From: B33-G16 sp046498285 | GTDB taxonomy: Bacteria; Desulfobacterota; DSM-4660; Desulfatiglandales; B25-G16 | Direction: 5' to 3' | Length of the DNA stretch: 9,380 nt | NCBI GenBank assembly: GCA_046498285.1 | Contig: JAWOBA010000051.1 | Coordinates: 1 to 9,380, forward strand | Shown: positions 6,114 to 9,380 of the stretch, in pieces | Layout: each line of letters starts with the position of its first letter | Position numbering within the stretch: position 1 is the first letter of the stretch | Notes under the pieces: generated by a model | Told to the model about the DNA's origin: nothing | Database searches by the model: none | What the model saw: the letters and a program-made list of their open reading frames with translations, nothing else | Translations under genes and position numbers: made by a program

Positions 6114-7377
6114 GCTTCTTTTTTGGGTATTTTTTATTCTCCTCTGTATATTCTTTGTAGGATTTTTCGAAGGTACAGAAATCGCCATGGTTTCTGTGGA
6201 CAAAGCCCGTATAAAGGCCCTTGCAGAGCAAGGATCTAAAAGACAGGCCTTACTGGAAAAGGTACTTCATACCCCTGAAAAATTCCTCTCTGTGATATTG
6301 CTTGGCACCAACATATCTGAGGTCCTGGGCAACGCAATTGCAACGTTTTTGATTATTCATTACCTTGGAGAACAATATAAATATATAACCATAGTCATCA
6401 TGACACCGATTATTCTTATTTTAGGCCAGATTGTCCCCAAAACGATCTATCGCTACCATGCTGAACAAATAGCCCCCCATCTTGTGTATCCTCTTAAAAT
6501 CATATCCATAATATTTTATCCGTTTGTTATGACCCTGTCCTGGGTGACAAAATTCTTTATGAAGGTTCTTGGAATGGAAAGCGCTCAGGTTAGACCCCAC
6601 TCTACCAGAGAAGATCTTGAAAACTATTTGGACATGTGGAATATAGACAGCGGCCTAAGAACTGCTGAGAAAAAAATCATCGAGCGTATATTCGACTTTT
6701 CTGAAACCGAGGTAGAAGACATTATGATACCGCTCGTCAATGTCAAGGCATTAGAGGTGCAAGATAACATTGACAAGGCTATAAATCTTGCCCAAAAAAC
6801 TGGTTATTCAAGAATACCCATATTTTCAAAGGAAGCATATAACATCACAGGCATCGTTCACGCCTTCGACCTTCTTACTGCCCGGCAAAAAACGCTCAAC
6901 CTCAAGGATATAATGCGTCCTGCACCTTATGTACCTAACACTGCACCTGTTGATGAATTGTTAAAGCAGTTGCGAACCGAAGGAAATAGTATTGCTATAG
7001 TAGTTGACGAATATGGCGGCGCCATAGGCATTATTACTATTGAAGACATCCTTGAAGAGGTTGTTGGAGAAATATATGACGAATACGACAATGAAGAGCA
7101 TTTTTTTGTAAAAACTGGAAAGAATAAGTATCTTGTGAATGCCCGCATGGAAATAGATGAACTAAATGATCATCTCAAGTTACAACTCCCCAAAGATGAT
7201 TACGAAACAGTAGGTGGTTTTCTTATCAAGCACATGGAAAAAATACCCCGCGTTGGAGAGCATTTTCAGTTCAAAAACATAGAGTTTGGGATTACCAAGG
7301 CAGATAGGCGCTCGATCAAGGAGGTATCGATTTTTATCTCTGATGTATTTGAGCAAGATGGCAATTCAAACGACTAA
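6103..7377 (+). CDS. CNNM/CorC-family transporter subunit with CBS pair and CorC/HlyC domain
   Basis: This 424-residue paralogue of the preceding gene has the full architecture: DUF21 (about 1-190), CBS pair (about 205-265 and 270-325, ending TIEDILEEVVGEI) and a C-terminal CorC_HlyC domain (about 333-415) with DDYETVGGFLIKHMEKIP. The frame is open from 6040, but ATG 6103 is preferred: AGAGAGG lies about 7 bases upstream and the membrane segment follows at once. ATG 6106 is an equal alternative. It overlaps the upstream stop by 11 bases. Its ion-site motifs differ from its partner: GFFEGTE (20-26) instead of GFFSSSE, LLGTN (66-70) instead of LIGNE, and GQIVPKT (108-114), with Gln109 replacing the conserved Glu. 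As in other CNNM proteins the CBS module is expected to bind ATP and regulate transport. A divalent-cation role is inferred; a hetero-oligomer with the neighbour is likely. Confidence 0.88.
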   Translation: MMLELLFWVFFILLCIFFVGFFEGTEIAMVSVDKARIKALAEQGSKRQALLEKVLHTPEKFLSVILLGTNISEVLGNAIATFLIIHYLGEQYKYITIVIMTPIILILGQIVPKTIYRYHAEQIAPHLVYPLKIISIIFYPFVMTLSWVTKFFMKVLGMESAQVRPHSTREDLENYLDMWNIDSGLRTAEKKIIERIFDFSETEVEDIMIPLVNVKALEVQDNIDKAINLAQKTGYSRIPIFSKEAYNITGIVHAFDLLTARQKTLNLKDIMRPAPYVPNTAPVDELLKQLRTEGNSIAIVVDEYGGAIGIITIEDILEEVVGEIYDEYDNEEHFFVKTGKNKYLVNARMEIDELNDHLKLQLPKDDYETVGGFLIKHMEKIPRVGEHFQFKNIEFGITKADRRSIKEVSIFISDVFEQDGNSND

Positions 7378-7379
7378 TC

Positions 7380-7432
7380 CTCCTATTGCATTGGATATCG
7401 AGATAGCTGGATAAAAGCCAAATACATAGGAG
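7380..7432. terminator. Possible bidirectional hairpin between convergent genes
   Basis: CTCCTAT (7380-7386) pairs with ATAGGAG (7426-7432), and inside it TTGG (7391-7394) can pair with CCAA (7418-7421). The structure lies just after the CNNM stop and just before the end of the minus-strand dehydrogenase, where a shared terminator would be expected. The stem is interrupted and no T-run follows on either strand, so it is at best a weak intrinsic terminator. Confidence 0.28.
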
Positions 7433-8200
7433 CTACCACGCCATTGAGCCTCCATCCACGGTTACCACCTCTCCGGTTATGAAATCGGAAAGGCTAGAGG
7501 CTAAGAAGAGCACCGCTCCTACCACGTCATTTGTCTCGGCGATCCTGCCCATGGGAATCGTCTTGATGATATCGTTATACATGTCCTCATTACGCCACAT
7601 TGGCTCGCTAAACGAAGTTTTTACCATTCCTGGAGCAACTGCATTGACATTTATATGTTCTGCGGCCAGCTCAACTGCCAAAACCCTGGTCAACATCTCA
7701 ACCCCTGCCTTGGCCACGCAGTAGATCCCCATACCCCTACTTGCCTTTCGAGCGGCAATGGAAGATATATTAACGATCTTTCCCCCTCCTGCGCCTTTCA
7801 TGAGTGTAACTGTATGGCTACTGACAAGAAAAGGGCCCTTTAAATTTGACTCAAGAATCTTATCCCACAATCCCTCATCAGTTTCTACCACAGAAGGGGT
7901 TAAGATATTCATACCCACATTATTTATCAGAATATCCAGCCGTCCAAACTTCTCCTCTATAGCCTGTATGAGTGCCTTTACCTGGTCTGATTTCCCTACG
8001 TTAGCACACACAGCCATTAGATCCAGACCAAATTTCTGGAATTCCTCTCCAGCCGTATCCAAATTTTCCTTTTTTCTCCCGCAAATAACAACCTCCGCAC
8101 CCCTTTGAGCCATCTCCAAGGCAATATCTCTACCAAGACCTCTGCTGCCTCCGGTCACCAATGCAACCTTCCCTGACAGGTCAATGTTTGTGTCTACCAT
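7433..8200 (-). CDS. Short-chain dehydrogenase/reductase (classical SDR, FabG-like)
   Basis: With the start at 8200 the protein has 255 residues, the normal size for a classical FabG-like SDR. Motifs are TGGSRGLG (16-23), NNVG (93-96), Asn119 in ESNLKG, catalytic Ser147 in NISS, and YCVAK with Tyr160 and Lys164. The C-terminal FITGEVVTVDGGSMAW (240-255) is typical of the family. Basic residues Arg19 and Arg42-Lys43-Lys44 point to NADP(H). The frame runs open to an ATG at 8257, but the internal ATG at 8200 has AAGGAG 6 bases upstream, and the extra 19 residues look unlike the family. The substrate is not identifiable: beta-hydroxyacyl, sugar-acid and polyol dehydrogenases all look like this. 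It is divergent from the FAH-family gene and may share regulation across the 211-base gap. It is not close enough to the SDR at 910 to look like a recent duplicate. Confidence 0.92.
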   Translation of the reverse strand: MVDTNIDLSGKVALVTGGSRGLGRDIALEMAQRGAEVVICGRKKENLDTAGEEFQKFGLDLMAVCANVGKSDQVKALIQAIEEKFGRLDILINNVGMNILTPSVVETDEGLWDKILESNLKGPFLVSSHTVTLMKGAGGGKIVNISSIAARKASRGMGIYCVAKAGVEMLTRVLAVELAAEHINVNAVAPGMVKTSFSEPMWRNEDMYNDIIKTIPMGRIAETNDVVGAVLFLASSLSDFITGEVVTVDGGSMAW

Positions 8201-8206
8201 TTTGTT

Positions 8207-8212
8207 CTCCTT
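8207..8212 (-). promoter_or_regulatory. Ribosome binding site that sets the dehydrogenase start at 8200
   Basis: On the minus strand AAGGAG lies 6 bases before the ATG at 8200-8198. It favours this start over the in-frame upstream ATG at 8257. Confidence 0.75.
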
Positions 8213-8311
8213 ATTTCTTTCAAAAACCATTACTTTAAAAACCCTTCCATCCTCCATATACTAATAACCAAAAAAATTGCCATTCATGCAAGTAAAAGTT
8301 TATCACCCTGA

Positions 8312-8340
8312 TTGACTTGAAAAAACATTTCCACTATATT
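8312..8340 (+). promoter_or_regulatory. Sigma70-type promoter for the FAH-family gene
   Basis: TTGACT (8312-8317) and TATATT (8335-8340) are exactly 17 bases apart, the best-formed promoter in the window. Transcription would start near 8347 and leave a leader of about 65 bases before the ATG at 8412. No equally clear promoter for the divergent dehydrogenase was found on the other strand. Confidence 0.6.
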
Positions 8341-8365
8341 TCTTTAACCAACAATAATATTATAA

Positions 8366-8400
8366 ATGCTCTCTGTGAGCAATAGTTAAACATTGAGCAT
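8366..8400 (+). repeat. Inverted repeats in the FAH gene leader
   Basis: ATGCTC (8366-8371) can pair either with GAGCA (8377-8381), giving a 5-bp hairpin with a TCTGT loop, or with GAGCAT (8395-8400), giving a 6-bp stem with a 23-base loop. The second partner abuts the ribosome site GTGAGG (8401-8406). The two pairings exclude each other. Alternatively the GAGCA copies form an operator. The stems are short and function is only a guess. Confidence 0.3.
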
Positions 8401-8411
8401 GTGAGGCTTTT

Positions 8412-9230
8412 ATGAAAATAGCGCAGTTCTACGATAAAGAACGCATTCTTTTGGGCATAATAAATGCTGACAGTCTTATACCCATTGATTTCAAAGGTGA
8501 AATGATCGATTTCATCAAAACAAAACCTGATTATAAGCCTTCTGGAAAGGCTATAGCTCTAAATAGCATTACCCTTGCTCCACCCGTGAGCAGTCCATCT
8601 AAAATAGTTGCGATTGGACTAAACTACAGAGATCATATTCGAGAAAGCAAAGGAGAGGTTCCGAAATTTCCTCTGATTTTTGCAAAATTTCCGAACAGTC
8701 TAATCGGGCATAAAGATTTGATCACCTGGGATGTGAATCTTACCAAAAAGGTAGATTTTGAAGCAGAGCTGGCTGTTATTATTGGAAAGAGAATACATAA
8801 GTGTTCAGAAAACGAGGCCATGGAAGCAATTTTTGGGTACACCTGCGCCAATGATGTGAGTGCCAGAGACCTCCAATTTGGTGATGGGCAATGGGTGAGG
8901 GGGAAATCTCTTGATACGTTTTGTCCTCTGGGTCCATGGATTACTACCGCCGATGATATACCCGATCCCCACTTGCTTGATATACGGTGCTCGCTTAATG
9001 GTCAGATTATGCAAAATAGCAATACAAGTATGATGATATTTAAACTCCCTGAGCTAATCAGCTTTCTATCACACAATTGTACCCTGATACCCGGTGATAT
9101 TATTCTCACCGGGACTCCCCATGGAGTCGGTACCTTTCGTGAGCCTTCTATATATATGAAGGATGGAGATGAGGTTATTGTAGAGATAGAAAATATAGGT
9201 CGATTGGTGAATGTCTGCCATACCATATAG
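8412..9230 (+). CDS. Fumarylacetoacetate hydrolase (FAH) family protein
   Basis: The 272-residue protein is a two-part FAH-family enzyme: a small N-terminal region (1-60) and the catalytic FAH fold (about 64-272). It acts on a beta-diketo acid or related 2-oxo acid in the cytoplasm with a divalent metal. Seen directly: KIVAIGLNYRDH (64-75) with the catalytic-type His75, the metal ligands Glu117 and Glu119 in DFEAELAVIIGK (115-126), Asp148 in ANDVSARD (146-153), GKSLDTFCPLGPW (164-176) and LTGTPHGVG (232-240). All key residues are present, so it should be active. Known family reactions include acylpyruvate hydrolysis, oxaloacetate decarboxylation, homoprotocatechuate-route isomerisation and diketo-deoxysugar-acid hydrolysis; sequence alone does not choose among them. 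GTGAGG (8401-8406) lies 5 bases before the ATG. It is divergent from an SDR gene, a pairing found in some sugar-acid pathways. Confidence 0.9.
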   Translation: MKIAQFYDKERILLGIINADSLIPIDFKGEMIDFIKTKPDYKPSGKAIALNSITLAPPVSSPSKIVAIGLNYRDHIRESKGEVPKFPLIFAKFPNSLIGHKDLITWDVNLTKKVDFEAELAVIIGKRIHKCSENEAMEAIFGYTCANDVSARDLQFGDGQWVRGKSLDTFCPLGPWITTADDIPDPHLLDIRCSLNGQIMQNSNTSMMIFKLPELISFLSHNCTLIPGDIILTGTPHGVGTFREPSIYMKDGDEVIVEIENIGRLVNVCHTI

Positions 9231-9297
9231 AAGAAAACCATGATTTCACATCGTTTACCTAACCCATTTTCAGCATATGATTTATTCTAAACAGGGT

Positions 9298-9380
9298 ATG
9301 ATGCTCCGCGCTATTATCTATAGACTGACAAACAAAACTCCGGTAATTTTGATATGCATAATCAGCATAGCAGCAGTTTC
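9298..9380 (+). CDS. Start of a probable membrane protein, cut by the window edge
   Basis: An open frame begins at ATG 9298 (or ATG 9301) and runs to the end of the window without a stop. The 27 visible residues begin MMLRAIIYRLTNKTPV and continue into a hydrophobic run, ILICIISIAAV. A short basic amphipathic segment followed by a membrane helix is typical of RND/MMPL-type transporters, but also of many other membrane proteins, so no family is assigned. CAGGG (9292-9296) is nearby, better spaced for the second ATG. It lies 67 bases after the FAH-family stop, with no clear terminator between them. Confidence 0.45.
   Translation, partial: MMLRAIIYRLTNKTPVILICIISIAAV

Noticed and set aside
7758..8108. 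Plus-strand ORF of 116 codons opposite the minus-strand dehydrogenase
   Set aside because: It is entirely antisense to a gene with all SDR catalytic motifs, and its translation has no recognisable features.
8201..8257. 19-residue N-terminal extension of the minus-strand dehydrogenase
   Set aside because: The strong AAGGAG before ATG 8200 and the standard family N-terminus after it favour the shorter protein.

Overview
The window looks like an ordinary chromosomal stretch from an AT-rich (judged by eye, not counted) bacterium, probably Gram-negative. The evidence for that is thin: a PmtA-like phospholipid methyltransferase-type protein, an exported beta-propeller and a tail-to-head pair of CNNM/CorC membrane proteins. 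Gene content is compatible with Desulfobacterota or Brocadiales-like Planctomycetes, but nothing here fixes the taxon. I see no CRISPR array, prophage, intact insertion sequence, tRNA or rRNA.

Layout, left to right. Positions 1-191 hold a good sigma70-type promoter and no supportable gene. A SAM-dependent methyltransferase (192-791), an NADP-type short-chain dehydrogenase (910-1767), an exported SMP-30/gluconolactonase-like propeller (1917-2813) and an unusual shikimate-kinase-like P-loop protein (2907-3536) follow on the plus strand. Gaps of 93 to 149 bases separate them, so they need not be one operon. An AI-2E family permease gene (3639-4612) is next and is clearly broken: an in-frame TAA, a frameshift and an apparent in-frame loss of about 40 codons. 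A 457-base non-coding stretch with a possible promoter, a 12-bp palindrome and perhaps a transposase relic leads into two overlapping CNNM/CBS genes (5070-6113 and 6103-7377).

The right part has a minus-strand short-chain dehydrogenase (7433-8200), converging on the CNNM pair. A divergent fumarylacetoacetate-hydrolase-family gene (8412-9230) has a well-formed promoter. The first 27 codons of a likely membrane protein run off the right edge (9298 onward).

The clearest functional unit is the CNNM pair, presumably a two-subunit magnesium (or other divalent cation) transporter. The first gene keeps the canonical ion-site motifs but lacks the C-terminal CorC/HlyC domain. The second has that domain but altered ion-site motifs. 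The divergent dehydrogenase and hydrolase could belong to one catabolic route, for example a non-phosphorylative deoxysugar pathway, but this rests on family membership alone. I did not find a convincing wholly new system; the points most worth a second look are the asymmetric CNNM pair, the atypical P-loop kinase and the multiply damaged permease.
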